Notes under the pieces: generated by a model
Told to the model about the DNA's origin: nothing
Database searches by the model: none
The model's input: only the letters and a program-made list of their open reading frames with translations
Translations under genes and position numbers: made by a program
Part shown: piece by piece, positions 43,629 through 53,622 of the stretch
Numbering within the stretch: position 1 is the stretch's first letter
How the letters are laid out: the number at the start of each line of letters is the position of its first letter
From: Malaciobacter marinus
Lineage (GTDB): Bacteria; Campylobacterota; Campylobacteria; Campylobacterales; Arcobacteraceae
Reading direction: 5' to 3'
DNA: 64,000 nucleotides
Assembly: GCF_003544855.1 (NCBI RefSeq)
Contig: NZ_CP032101.1
Location: 2,108,001-2,172,000, forward strand

Positions 43629-45800
43629 TTACTTTCCCGAAAAGCTTAGATTCTCCTTTTTAGCAAACTCATTAAAAGCTTCTGCAATACCATCTTGTGT
43701 AAATTCATCATGATTAAATAAATCGTGGTCAACTATTAAATGATCGTGACTATCTAAAACTAAATTTATCTCTTCTGTAGGATTTACCCAGTTTATTACA
43801 TCATCTTTTGTAAGAGCACTTCTTTTAAACTCTATTCCATTTATTATTTCACCTGAATCTTTGATTTTATATTTTGTAGCTTCATCAATACTTCCGTATT
43901 TATTTATAAAATCTTCTTTTGTATATTTTATTAGCTTATGGTTTTCAAAAATTGAAACATATTTTTGTTTTACATAAAGTTTCTCACCACTGTTATCTTT
44001 ACTTGGACTTTGCATAGTTGCAAAAAAGATATTGTAATCATCTTTTTTAGGACAAATTTCATCATCCCATTTTTGAACTATCAAGACACTTGTCTTAGTC
44101 CCTGTATGTGGTTTAAAAACATTTCCATGAAGTCCAACAACTGCTAGTATTCTACATCGTTCAGCTATATAATCTCTAATATGTTTATCGCTAGAGTTAT
44201 TAAATCTTCCTTGTGGTAAAACAACAGCCATACGACCACCACTTTTAAGCATATCAAGATTTCTTTCTATAAAAAGTATATCTCTTCCTACTTTTGTTTG
44301 GTATTTTCCATTTGATTTTTTACCTAGTTCATATCTATGTAAAATACGACTCTCTTTTATATCTCCTGCAAAAGGTGGGTTTGCCATTACTATGTCAAAG
44401 TTAAATTCTTTATTTTCGTTTTTTATTGCTCTTAGTTTTTTAAGTCTTTTCCAACCCTCAAAATATGTATCTTGCCACTCTTCATCTTTTGTATTTTCAT
44501 CCCATCTTTCAAAATCTAATGAGTTCATATTTAAAACATTTGTGTGACCATCTCCTGCAATGATATTTAACATTCTAGCTACTCTTACAGTCTTTTTATC
44601 AAAATCAATTCCAAATACTTTTTCTTTTACGTATTTTAAAGCTCTAGGATGTTTTTCTTCTGCTGTTAAAAGATGTGATAGTGGAATACCTAATTCTTTA
44701 TATATTTTTCTCCATACATCAAAAACTGCATGGATAGGGAAACCACAACTACCTGCTGCTGTGTCAATCATATATTCATGCTCTTGTGGATTTAACATCC
44801 TTACACACATATCAATAGCATATCTAGGTGTAAAGTATTGCCCTTTTTCTCCTTTTGCATTTTTGTTTACTAGATATTCAAAAGCATCATCAATTACATC
44901 AAGATTTGAGTTGAATAGCTTTACATCTTGTAAAGAACTAACACAAACTGATAGATGAGAAGGTGTTAAATCTATTGTTTCATCATCTTTAAATATTCCA
45001 CCCCATTGCTCTTTTGCTTGACTGAAAAGATTTACAATCTTTTCTTTTAACTCTCTATCGCTCTCACCATAATTTCTAAATTCAAGATTTTTTGTAAAAC
45101 CTCTAGTATTTTGAAGTTCATCAAAAAGTTTTATAAATATCAGTTTAAAAACTTCTTCAAAAACATCAACTCCTGCATTTGCTAAAACTTCATCCTCCAT
45201 ATCCAAAACTATATTTTTTAGGCTTCTTCTTTGAGTTTTTAGTATATCTTTTTTAATCAAGTCTTGGATATTAAACTCTTCTTTTAATACATCTTTTAAA
45301 CTTTGATGAGAAGATGGTATGTCAGGAATTGGTTCAAAATAATTTGGGTCTTTTCTATGATAATATACAGTTTGTTCACCATTTGACCATATAGCCATAG
45401 TAGCACCTGTAGAGTTACAATAACTTTTTAACTGCTCTTTACCATCTTTTAATTTTGGTTTTTTTACTTCTATTACTATATAAGGAACTGTAGGTTGTAC
45501 CTTATCCATGATAACTATATCAGCTCTTTTAACTTCTCTTCCAAAATGTACTGAAAATTCTATTTGCATACGATTATAAGGATAATCATAATCTTTGTGA
45601 AGTGATAGCAAAAAAAGTTGTCTTACAATCTCTTCTGGTGTTAGTTTTATATCTTTTTTTCTAACTAAACAGTTTATATAATAAGCCTGATGTCCTTTTA
45701 GCTCTTTTTCAAAAATTAAAGTTTCTATTTCTTCTATGTATTCAGATTTAAATTGTGTTAATTTATAGTTTGTATCTTTTAATATTTCACTTATTTTCAT
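43629..45800 (-). CDS. Fused restriction nuclease and N6-adenine methyltransferase (BcgI-like / HsdM-like)
   Basis: A 723-residue protein that joins two activities. Residues about 1-150 look like an HsdR-type N-terminal PD-(D/E)xK nuclease: Asp94 in RADIVIMD and Glu111-Val-Lys113 in YIVIEVKKPK. Residues about 180-620 are an HsdM-type methyltransferase: helical N domain, KGQYFTPRYAID at 319-330, SAM motif DTAAGSCGF at 346-354 and the catalytic NPPF at 474-477. There is no helicase/translocase. With the separate S subunit next door this is the organisation of Type IIB enzymes such as BcgI, and unlike Type I. ATG at 45800 has an AGGGC-type site. Confidence 0.88.
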   Translation of the reverse strand: MKISEILKDTNYKLTQFKSEYIEEIETLIFEKELKGHQAYYINCLVRKKDIKLTPEEIVRQLFLLSLHKDYDYPYNRMQIEFSVHFGREVKRADIVIMDKVQPTVPYIVIEVKKPKLKDGKEQLKSYCNSTGATMAIWSNGEQTVYYHRKDPNYFEPIPDIPSSHQSLKDVLKEEFNIQDLIKKDILKTQRRSLKNIVLDMEDEVLANAGVDVFEEVFKLIFIKLFDELQNTRGFTKNLEFRNYGESDRELKEKIVNLFSQAKEQWGGIFKDDETIDLTPSHLSVCVSSLQDVKLFNSNLDVIDDAFEYLVNKNAKGEKGQYFTPRYAIDMCVRMLNPQEHEYMIDTAAGSCGFPIHAVFDVWRKIYKELGIPLSHLLTAEEKHPRALKYVKEKVFGIDFDKKTVRVARMLNIIAGDGHTNVLNMNSLDFERWDENTKDEEWQDTYFEGWKRLKKLRAIKNENKEFNFDIVMANPPFAGDIKESRILHRYELGKKSNGKYQTKVGRDILFIERNLDMLKSGGRMAVVLPQGRFNNSSDKHIRDYIAERCRILAVVGLHGNVFKPHTGTKTSVLIVQKWDDEICPKKDDYNIFFATMQSPSKDNSGEKLYVKQKYVSIFENHKLIKYTKEDFINKYGSIDEATKYKIKDSGEIINGIEFKRSALTKDDVINWVNPTEEINLVLDSHDHLIVDHDLFNHDEFTQDGIAEAFNEFAKKENLSFSGK

Positions 45801-46110
45801 TTTTGCCCTCTTAATTCAATATGTGATTTTAGCTTAATCTAGTTGTAGTATTGCTTTGTCATTCAACTATTTATTAAAGATACATTATATAAAATACACC
45901 CTAAAATCAACAACTAATATACATCACTTAAGGGGTTAGTTGCTACCTAGTTATTTTTATGAATTTAATAATGACACAATAAATATTATTTTATTAATCG
46001 TATATTAGTTCAAAAGTTAGGATATCTTAAAAACTATATTATAAAAGAAAGTTTAATTTTTAAAGTGATTACGAAGAAAGATTGTTTCTAAAAACAATCT
46101 TTCATTCTTT
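45801..46110. other. Intergenic DNA between the RM locus and purH
   Basis: 310 bases with no gene I can support. It should hold the promoter for the minus-strand RM genes. An inverted repeat, CAACTAA (45911-45917) with TTAGTTG (45936-45942), lies about 110 bases before the methylase start and could be an operator or a leader hairpin. The hairpin ending purH occupies its right edge. Confidence 0.5.
46076..46103 (-). terminator. Hairpin downstream of purH
   Basis: A perfect 12-bp stem, GAAAGATTGTTT (46076-46087) with AAACAATCTTTC (46092-46103) around CTAA. The following bases on the minus strand are only moderately T-rich, so it is a probable, not certain, terminator. Confidence 0.6.
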
Positions 46111-47643
46111 TTAGTGCAAGAAGTGTCTTTTTCCTGAAAAATAAAGTGCCATTTCGAACTCATTGGCTGCTTGTATAATCTCATCATCTCTTATACTTCC
46201 ACCTGGTTCGATTACACATTTTACACCAGCTTCTTGAGCTGCATCGATACTATCTCTAAATGGGAAAAATGCTTCACTTGCTAGTACTGAACCACTTACA
46301 TCAAGTCCTAAATCTTCTGCTTTTCTTAAAGCTGCTTTTGCTGCATCTACTCTACTTGTCATACCCATACCAACAGCTACCATTGCAGAGTTTTTCACAT
46401 ATACTACGCAGTTTGATTTTGTCAAACTTGCTACTTTATATGCTATTTCCATATCTTTTATTTCTTGTTGTGTTGCTTCTCTTTTTGATTTTAGTTCACT
46501 ATTTTTAACTTCATCATCTTCTACTTTATCAGCATCTTGATATACAAAACCACCATCAACAATTTTGAAGTTAAAATCATCATTTGAAAGTTCTAGTTTT
46601 TTTGTACCTTGTTTAAATAGTTTGATTCTTTTCTTTTTATTTAGTTCTTGTTCAGCTTCAGGTGTAAAATCAGCTGCAAAAACTACTTCTAAAAAGATTT
46701 CATTCATTTTAACTGCAAGGTCTAAATCAACTATTCCATTTACTGCAACAACTCCACCAAATGCAGAGATTGGGTCACATTTTAGTGCTTGTGTGTATGA
46801 TTCTAGTAGTGTATCTTTAATAGCAAAGCCACATGGATTTCCATGTTTTACAATACATACTGCATTTTCATGACCAAATGCACTTGCTATTCTAGCAGCA
46901 CCTGAGATATCTCCCATGTTATTGAAACTAGCTTCACCTTTTAAAGTGATAAATTTATTTGATAGGTGTTTATCAAACTCATATAAAGCACCTTTTTGAT
47001 GTGGATTTTCACCGTATCTTGTATCAAATACTTTCTCACCAACGATAAATTGTTTTGCACCCATTCCATTGTTGAATCTTTTGTTCATATAGTTTGCAAT
47101 CATAGAGTCATAGGCAGCTGTGTGCTCATATGCTTTAATCATCATATCTCTTCTAAACTCAACTGTATTTGTATCATTTTTAAGGTTATTTAATACAGTA
47201 TCATAATCAGCTACATCAGTTACAATTATAACACTATCGAAGTTCTTTGCAGCACTTCTAACCATAGCTGGTCCACCAATATCAATGTTTTCAATAATTT
47301 GTTCAAAATCATCTGTTTTTTCAATAGTGGCTTTAAAAGGATATAAATTTACACACACTAAATCAATACCCTCAACACCAAGCTCTTTTGCTTGTGTTTT
47401 GTGTGAGTCTTTATCTCTTCTATATAAAATTCCACCATGGATATATGGGTTTAAAGTTTTAACTCTTCCTTCAAAACACTCAGGAAATTTTGTAACTTCA
47501 TCTGCTTCTATTACAGCTATTCCTGCTTCTTGAAGTTTTTTATAAGTACCACCTGTACTAATTATTTCATAACCTAAACCTACTAACTCTCGTGCGAAAT
47601 TTTCAACACCACTTTTATCACTAACACTGATTAATGCTCTCAT
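46111..47643 (-). CDS. purH: AICAR transformylase / IMP cyclohydrolase
   Basis: Bifunctional enzyme for the last two steps of IMP synthesis. The 510-residue protein has the N-terminal cyclohydrolase domain ([40 protein letters not shown]) and the C-terminal transformylase domain ([33 protein letters not shown] and [14 protein letters not shown], ending GKRHFLH). An AGGGAGA site lies before the ATG. It follows purL, but a strong terminator lies between them. Confidence 0.97.
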   Translation of the reverse strand: MRALISVSDKSGVENFARELVGLGYEIISTGGTYKKLQEAGIAVIEADEVTKFPECFEGRVKTLNPYIHGGILYRRDKDSHKTQAKELGVEGIDLVCVNLYPFKATIEKTDDFEQIIENIDIGGPAMVRSAAKNFDSVIIVTDVADYDTVLNNLKNDTNTVEFRRDMMIKAYEHTAAYDSMIANYMNKRFNNGMGAKQFIVGEKVFDTRYGENPHQKGALYEFDKHLSNKFITLKGEASFNNMGDISGAARIASAFGHENAVCIVKHGNPCGFAIKDTLLESYTQALKCDPISAFGGVVAVNGIVDLDLAVKMNEIFLEVVFAADFTPEAEQELNKKKRIKLFKQGTKKLELSNDDFNFKIVDGGFVYQDADKVEDDEVKNSELKSKREATQQEIKDMEIAYKVASLTKSNCVVYVKNSAMVAVGMGMTSRVDAAKAALRKAEDLGLDVSGSVLASEAFFPFRDSIDAAQEAGVKCVIEPGGSIRDDEIIQAANEFEMALYFSGKRHFLH

Positions 47644-47667
47644 TAAAATGTTCTCCCTATAAAATTT

Positions 47668-47708
47668 TAGAAAATAAAAAAGCCAAACTCAATTTTGAGT
47701 TTGGCTTT
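47668..47708 (-). terminator. Strong terminator between purL and purH
   Basis: On the minus strand a 14-bp stem, AAAGCCAAACTCAA (47695-47708 strand-reversed) with TTGAGTTTGGCTTT (47679-47692), has a two-base loop and is followed by TTTTTTATTTT. It lies 15 bases after purL and only 36 bases before the purH ATG, so purH needs read-through or its own short promoter. Confidence 0.88.
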
Positions 47709-47722
47709 AGCAAGATTTGTTC

Positions 47723-49936
47723 TTACAAGTCTTGTTCAATAACTTGTTTGAACTTATTAAAGTATATATCACTAGCTTTTGATAACTCAACTTGTATATC
47801 ATTGATAATAATTGATTTACCTTTTACCACACCTATTTGTTCAAAAGAGATTTCATTCTCTTTTGCTACTGCTTCAAATGCCTCTTTGTTAGATGTTTTT
47901 ACTTCCACCAATGCTCTACTTAAAGATTCAGAAAAAATATCTTTTGAATCATCAAGCTTAACATTTACCTCAACTCCTTTATCTCCAACAACTGCCATCT
48001 TTGATAATGAAACAGCAATACCACCAACATTTACATCTTTTGCAGATACTAAAAGTGATTGTTTATTTGCTTCAATAACTGTATTCCAAAGTTTTAACTC
48101 TTTTTCAAAGTCAACTTCTGGATGAGCTCCAGCAACTTTGTCATACATTTTTTTCATATATAAACTTCCACCAAACTCAGATTTTGTATCTCCAAGTAAG
48201 TAGATTAAGTTTCCTTCATTTTGTAAGCTTGATGGTAAAACTTTATTTGCATCATCATTTACACCAACCATTGCAATTGAAGGTGTTGGGAAAACTCCAA
48301 CACCATTTGTTTCATTATAAAGTGAAACATTTCCACCAACTACAGGAGTAATTAGTTCTCTACAAGCATCTTTAATACCCTCGCAAGCTTGTGCAAACTG
48401 CCACATAACTTCTGGATTTTCAGGATTACCAAAGTTTAGACAATCTGTGATTGCTTTTGGCATTGCACCTGTCATTGCTACATTTCTTCCTGATTCCATA
48501 ACCGCTGCACTTGCACCTAATTTTGGATCAATATAACAAAATCTTGTATTACAATCAGCACTCATAGAAAGAGCTTTTCCAGTCTCTTTTACTCTAATTG
48601 AAGAACCATCTAATTTTCCTGGTCCTTTAACTGTATTTGTTTGTACCATTGAATCATATTGGTCATATACCCAAGATTTATCAACAATTTCCATATCACT
48701 AAACATTACATCAAAGGCTTCTTGATTTGAAATATTTTTATCTAGTGATATATTTTTTATATCTTTTAAGTATTCTGGCTCTTTTACAGGTCTATCTAAA
48801 ACAGGAGCTTGCTCACTTACTGGTTGAACAGGTACTTCAGCACATTTTTCTCCATGCCAAAATAGTTCCATATTTCCAGTATTTGTTACTTCACCAATAA
48901 CAGCAACATCTAATTCCCACTTTTCAAAAATATCAATAATTTTTTGCTCACAACCTTTTTTTGCACAAATAAGCATTCTTTCTTGAGACTCACTAAGCAT
49001 AAAATCATAAGGAGTCATTCCAGTTTCTCTTGCTGGAACTTTGTCAAGATGCATAATCATACCACTATTACTTCTTCCTGCCATCTCAAATGAAGATGAA
49101 GTAAGTCCAGCAGCACCCATATCTTGAATACCAATAATTAAATCTTCTTTAAATAACTCTAAGCAAGCTTCTAAAAGTAGTTTTTCAGTAAAAGGATCAC
49201 CAACTTGAACAGTTGGTCTTTTTGATTCACTATCTTCATCAAATGATGCACTTGACATAACAGCTCCACCAAGTCCATCTCTTCCTGTTTTACTTCCCAC
49301 ATACATAACTGGATTTCCAACACCCTCAGCAATTCCTAAAAAAATCTCATCAGCTTTTGCAAGTCCTAAAGTAAATGCATTTACAAGGTTATTTCCAGCA
49401 TAGCACTCTTCAAAAGTTGTTTCACCACCTATTGTTGGTACTCCCATACAGTTACCATATCCACCAATACCAGCAACAACACCTCTTAATAAGTATCTAT
49501 GTTTTTGTGCAGTTTCACTATTACCTTCAATTCCAGCAAATCTAATAGAGTTCATATTTGCAACTGGTCTAGCACCCATTGTAAATACATCTCTTAAGAT
49601 ACCACCAACACCAGTAGCTGCACCTTGATAAGGTTCAATAAATGAAGGATGATTATGTGATTCCATTTTAAAAACAGCAGCATAGCCATCTCCAATATCA
49701 ATAACACCAGCATTTTCACCTGGCCCTTGAATAACCCATGGAGCTTTTGTAGGGAAACCATTTAGGTGTTTTTTACTTGATTTATATGAGCAATGCTCAC
49801 TCCACATAGCAGAAAAGACACCAATTTCAACGTGATTTGGTTCTCTTTTTAAAATATCTCTAATTTGACCTAATTCCTCAAGTGTTAAAGAGTGCGCTAG
49901 TGCAATCTCTTCAATATTCATCTCTTTTTCTTGCAT
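47723..49936 (-). CDS. purL: Phosphoribosylformylglycinamidine synthase subunit PurL
   Basis: Large subunit of FGAM synthase, ATP-dependent. At 737 residues it is the short PurL type that works with separate PurS and PurQ subunits, unlike the long E. coli enzyme. Visible motifs are [15 protein letters not shown] with the catalytic His, [34 protein letters not shown] and [14 protein letters not shown]. Genes for PurS and PurQ are not in the window. It is followed by a strong terminator and then purH. Confidence 0.97.
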   Translation of the reverse strand: MQEKEMNIEEIALAHSLTLEELGQIRDILKREPNHVEIGVFSAMWSEHCSYKSSKKHLNGFPTKAPWVIQGPGENAGVIDIGDGYAAVFKMESHNHPSFIEPYQGAATGVGGILRDVFTMGARPVANMNSIRFAGIEGNSETAQKHRYLLRGVVAGIGGYGNCMGVPTIGGETTFEECYAGNNLVNAFTLGLAKADEIFLGIAEGVGNPVMYVGSKTGRDGLGGAVMSSASFDEDSESKRPTVQVGDPFTEKLLLEACLELFKEDLIIGIQDMGAAGLTSSSFEMAGRSNSGMIMHLDKVPARETGMTPYDFMLSESQERMLICAKKGCEQKIIDIFEKWELDVAVIGEVTNTGNMELFWHGEKCAEVPVQPVSEQAPVLDRPVKEPEYLKDIKNISLDKNISNQEAFDVMFSDMEIVDKSWVYDQYDSMVQTNTVKGPGKLDGSSIRVKETGKALSMSADCNTRFCYIDPKLGASAAVMESGRNVAMTGAMPKAITDCLNFGNPENPEVMWQFAQACEGIKDACRELITPVVGGNVSLYNETNGVGVFPTPSIAMVGVNDDANKVLPSSLQNEGNLIYLLGDTKSEFGGSLYMKKMYDKVAGAHPEVDFEKELKLWNTVIEANKQSLLVSAKDVNVGGIAVSLSKMAVVGDKGVEVNVKLDDSKDIFSESLSRALVEVKTSNKEAFEAVAKENEISFEQIGVVKGKSIIINDIQVELSKASDIYFNKFKQVIEQDL

Positions 49937-50002
49937 CTGTTACCTTAAAAGTTATTTAATAGTTAATGTGCGATTATATCAAAAAAGGGGTTAAAAAAAC
50001 TT

Positions 50003-50959
50003 TTATCCCTCAGTTAGAATTTTTATCGTATTATCTTTTAATTCAATAAAAAGTTCTTTTTTACCATCAAATTTATGATTTCTTGTTCTATATTTTTCAT
50101 CCATCAAAACTTTATACATTTTTTTATTTAGTGAATTAGGATAAGGTATAATATTTATATTTGAAAAAATAATAGTTTTGTCTTCTTTTCTTGAAAAAAT
50201 TCTTTTTTTATATTGTGAAAAACCATCTAAATCCAAACCATCATATCGTTTAAAGTCATTTGAATAAAAAGATAAGTATCTTTCAATATCAGATTTTCTC
50301 CATGCGTCTTTCCATTTATAAATAAATGATAAAATTGAACTAATATCATCTTTTTTTACTTTTTCAATTTTAGCTTCTGATATTAAAACAAGAGCATCAT
50401 TTAAGCTAATATTTTTATCCAAATTCATTAAGTTTGGATTATCCAAAGCAATACATCCTTGAGTAAACTCTTCTCTTTTTTCATCTAAGGGCATTCCATG
50501 AATCCAAATTCCATGACCTTTTTTATTCATTGCTTTGTCAAAAGTATTTGGATAAGAAGTCACAAGTGCAAGTGGCCCATAAAATGAGTCAAGTTTTGTA
50601 AGTTTAGAAGTTAATTCATATACTCCCTCAGGAGTTTTCAAATCACCTTCAACTTGCTTATCTCCTGATTTTTCTCCAACTATTACATCATCTTGAACTA
50701 CTTGTGAAAAAAGATTATTTATATTTTTTAAAACTTTTAACTCTTTTGTACCTTTTTCTACTAAAATTAAAAATTTCGTAGATTCATAATAACCATATGT
50801 TACATCTTTTTTTTCTAAAAAGTTATTCCAGTAACTCTTTTCTTGTAGTTGTTTTTCAAGTTTCTCTTTTACAGCATCAATTCCTTGTGTTCTATAAACA
50901 TCGATTAAATCTGCAAATAAAAAAGTCACACAAAAGGCGAACAAAGCCAAAATACGCAT
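50003..50959 (-). CDS. YkuD-family L,D-carboxypeptidase, Pgp2/Csd6-like
   Basis: A 318-residue periplasmic peptidoglycan enzyme. A signal peptide (about 1-16, LALFAFCVTFLFA) precedes the YkuD catalytic domain with His154 in WIHGMP and Cys169 in TQGCIALDN. A C-terminal domain (about 205-318, with WKDAWRKSDIERYLSFYS) has an NTF2-like look. This YkuD plus NTF2 arrangement is that of Pgp2/Csd6, the L,D-carboxypeptidases that set helical cell shape in Campylobacter and Helicobacter. A second shape-type peptidase diverges directly beside it. Confidence 0.87.
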   Translation of the reverse strand: MRILALFAFCVTFLFADLIDVYRTQGIDAVKEKLEKQLQEKSYWNNFLEKKDVTYGYYESTKFLILVEKGTKELKVLKNINNLFSQVVQDDVIVGEKSGDKQVEGDLKTPEGVYELTSKLTKLDSFYGPLALVTSYPNTFDKAMNKKGHGIWIHGMPLDEKREEFTQGCIALDNPNLMNLDKNISLNDALVLISEAKIEKVKKDDISSILSFIYKWKDAWRKSDIERYLSFYSNDFKRYDGLDLDGFSQYKKRIFSRKEDKTIIFSNINIIPYPNSLNKKMYKVLMDEKYRTRNHKFDGKKELFIELKDNTIKILTEG

Positions 50960-51036
50960 TTAAACACTCCAAATATTTTTTTTTAAGTTTTGCAATTGTA
51001 TAATATTACCCCTAATTTTTATATAAAAGTAGTCTC

Positions 51037-52215
51037 ATGAAAATAATATTTACATTAATCATATTTTTAACATCTGTTTTTGGATTACAAGTTCAAGAAT
51101 TAACATGGCCAAAAGGTGAAAGTTTTTTAACCTTTCTAGATAAGTATAATATCTCTCAAAATCTCTATTTTAGTTTAGAAAAAGAAGATAAAGAGCTTTG
51201 TTCAGAAATTATTGCAGGTATTGATTATAACCTAATGTTAAATGAAGATGGTAGCTTAAAGCAAGTTTTAATACCAGTTTCAGAAGAGATGCAACTACAT
51301 ATTTATGAAGCAAAAAAAGGTAAATATATATTTGAAGCAATACCAATTGCATATGAAGAAATTGATGAAACAATAGCAATTGAAATTCAAAGATCACCAT
51401 TTAAAGATATATTTGATGCAACAGAAAACTTAGCCTTAGCAAATGAAGTTATGAGAGTTTATGGAAGAAGTGTTAACTTTAGAGGTATTCAAAAAGGTGA
51501 TTTTGTAGCACTAAAATATAAACAAAAAGTTAGAATGGGTAAATACTTTGGAAACCCTGAATTAATTGCTGCTATGGTAGAAGTAAACGGAAAAAGAAAT
51601 TATAGATTAAAAAATAGACACAATGAAAAATATTATGATGAAAAAGGAAATGGTTACTCAAAAACTTATTTTTTCCAAATTCCTTTAACTTACAAAAGAA
51701 TTTCAAGCCAATTTACAAGAAAAAGATGGCACCCTGTATTAAAAAGATATAGAGCCCATCTAGGAACAGATTTTGCAGCCCCTAGAGGAAGAAGAATATA
51801 TGCAGCTGGTGATGGAAAAGTTATCTTTAAAGGAAGAAGAGGAGGATATGGTAATACCATAATCATAAGACACTCAAATGGATATAGAACACTTTATGCT
51901 CACCAAAGTAGATTTAAAAGTGGTCTTAGAGTTGGAAGTTATGTAAGAAAAGGTACTCACATAGGATATGTAGGAAGTACAGGTCTTAGTTCTGGACCTC
52001 ACTTGCACCTTGGATTATATAAAAATGGAAGAGCTATTAATCCTTTAAAAGTAATAACAAGAGGAAAAGAAGTAAAGCTTTCAGGAAAACAAAAAGCAAC
52101 ATTTATAGCAAATACAAAAGATTATGTTCAAGAGCTTGATTTAGTAGTTAGTGACCAAAATAGAGAACTTCCTACAAAATTTGCAAGAAAAGAGAGTTAT
52201 ACAGTGTTACAATAA
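51037..52215 (+). CDS. M23-family peptidoglycan endopeptidase, Pgp3/Csd3-like
   Basis: A 392-residue periplasmic zinc peptidase. Signal peptide about 1-17 (IIFTLIIFLTSVFG), an N-terminal regulatory region about 20-215, and a LytM/M23 catalytic domain about 219-345 with His241 and Asp245 in HLGTDFAAP, His289 in LYAHQS and PHLHLGLY (His322-x-His324). The overall length and order fit Csd3/Pgp3, which trim peptide crosslinks in Campylobacterota cell-shape control. It diverges from the Pgp2-like gene 77 bases away. Confidence 0.88.
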   Translation: MKIIFTLIIFLTSVFGLQVQELTWPKGESFLTFLDKYNISQNLYFSLEKEDKELCSEIIAGIDYNLMLNEDGSLKQVLIPVSEEMQLHIYEAKKGKYIFEAIPIAYEEIDETIAIEIQRSPFKDIFDATENLALANEVMRVYGRSVNFRGIQKGDFVALKYKQKVRMGKYFGNPELIAAMVEVNGKRNYRLKNRHNEKYYDEKGNGYSKTYFFQIPLTYKRISSQFTRKRWHPVLKRYRAHLGTDFAAPRGRRIYAAGDGKVIFKGRRGGYGNTIIIRHSNGYRTLYAHQSRFKSGLRVGSYVRKGTHIGYVGSTGLSSGPHLHLGLYKNGRAINPLKVITRGKEVKLSGKQKATFIANTKDYVQELDLVVSDQNRELPTKFARKESYTVLQ

Positions 52216-52231
52216 AACTCAAGGAGTTTAA

Positions 52232-53584
52232 ATGCAAAATGATAATATTATAAAAGACCCAAATGAGCTTTTAGAAAAAATAGATAATCTGCACCCCTCA
52301 GATATTGCTTACTCATTGAGAAAAATTGAAAATGAAAGTATAGAAGACTTTTTTTATATTTTAAAAACTATCCCAGATGAACTTTTAGGGGAAGTTCTTT
52401 TAGAACTTCCTGATAATCTACGAGACTCTGCTTATGAAGAGTTATCAATCCAAAGACTTACAGATGCTGTTGATTTACTTGAATCAGATGATGCAACAGA
52501 TATTATCCAAGAAATAGAAGAGATTGATAAACAAAAAGCAAAAGATATCTATGAGGGATTAGAAGAAGAAGATAAAAAAGATATTGAATGGCTTAAAAGA
52601 TATGAAGAGGATGAAGCTGGTGCATATATGCAAACTGAGCTATTCTCTGCAAAATTAAGTGAAACTATTGGAGAATCAATAAACAGACTTAAAAATGCAA
52701 AAGCAAATGATGAATTAGTAAATATTCATCAAGTTTTTGTAGTAAATGATGAAAAGTCACTTATAGCTTCAGTTTCACTTGAAGATTTAATAATCTTTGA
52801 TTTTGATAAAACCTATGAAGATATTTTAAATGAAGCAGATGAGTATAAATATAGACCCTTTAAAGTAAGTGACAATACACATATTGATGAAGTTGCAAAA
52901 CATTTTGAACAGTATGATTTAAATGTTGTTGCTGTTGTTGGTTATCAAGATATGCTAATGGGAAGAATTACAAGTGATGATATTTTAGATGTAATTGAAC
53001 AAAATGCAACAGAACAAATGTATCAATTAGCAGGTGTACATGAAGATTTTGAACATGAAGACAATCTTATTACTACTGCAAAAAAAAGAGCAATTTGGTT
53101 ATTTTTAAACTTAGGAACAGCGATTTTAGCTTCACTAGTTATTGGTTTATTTGATCAAACAATACAAGCATATGTTGCATTGGCAATTTTGATGCCAATT
53201 GTAGCATCAATGGGTGGAAATGCAGGAACACAAACATTAGCTGTTATGGTAAGACAATTAGCACTTGGAGATATTGAACTTGAAAATGCAAAAAATGCAG
53301 TAAGAAAAGAAGTATTTATCTCTTTAGTTAATGGTGTGCTATTTGCTATAATTATGGGATTTATTGCATGGCTTTGGTTTGATGAGAAACTTCTTGGCTT
53401 GGTTATTGCTTTATCTATGGTAATTAATCTTTTTAGTGCAGGTTTTTTTGGAGCTTCAATTCCCTTATTATTAAAAAAATTCAATATTGATCCAGCTGTT
53501 GGAAGCACAGTTTTACTTACTACAGTTACTGATATAGTGGGCTTCTTTAGTTTCTTAATGTTAGCTAAAGTAATTCTTTTATAA
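52232..53584 (+). CDS. mgtE: Magnesium transporter MgtE
   Basis: A 450-residue magnesium channel. The cytosolic N domain (about 1-125, with LHPSDIAYSLRKIE and the EEIDKQKAKDIYEGLEEED helix) and the tandem CBS domains (about 130-255, with a RITSDDILDVIEQNA end) sense magnesium; five membrane helices (about 285-450, with PIVASMGGNAGTQTLAVMVR) form the pore. AAGGAG precedes the ATG 16 bases after the upstream gene. A small MerR-type regulator gene follows after 38 bases. Confidence 0.95.
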   Translation: MQNDNIIKDPNELLEKIDNLHPSDIAYSLRKIENESIEDFFYILKTIPDELLGEVLLELPDNLRDSAYEELSIQRLTDAVDLLESDDATDIIQEIEEIDKQKAKDIYEGLEEEDKKDIEWLKRYEEDEAGAYMQTELFSAKLSETIGESINRLKNAKANDELVNIHQVFVVNDEKSLIASVSLEDLIIFDFDKTYEDILNEADEYKYRPFKVSDNTHIDEVAKHFEQYDLNVVAVVGYQDMLMGRITSDDILDVIEQNATEQMYQLAGVHEDFEHEDNLITTAKKRAIWLFLNLGTAILASLVIGLFDQTIQAYVALAILMPIVASMGGNAGTQTLAVMVRQLALGDIELENAKNAVRKEVFISLVNGVLFAIIMGFIAWLWFDEKLLGLVIALSMVINLFSAGFFGASIPLLLKKFNIDPAVGSTVLLTTVTDIVGFFSFLMLAKVILL

Positions 53585-53622
53585 AATGCCCAAAATTAAA
53601 ACTGGTAAAGGAAAATTTAAGG

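Noticed and set aside
44560-44958. Plus-strand frame of 132 codons inside the methylase gene
   Set aside because: Antisense to conserved methyltransferase motifs; a chance frame.
42006-45800. Type I restriction-modification locus
   Set aside because: No HsdR translocase gene is present and the nuclease is fused to the methylase, which fits Type IIB better.
46565-46873. Plus-strand frame inside purH
   Set aside because: Antisense shadow of a well conserved enzyme without its own ribosome site.
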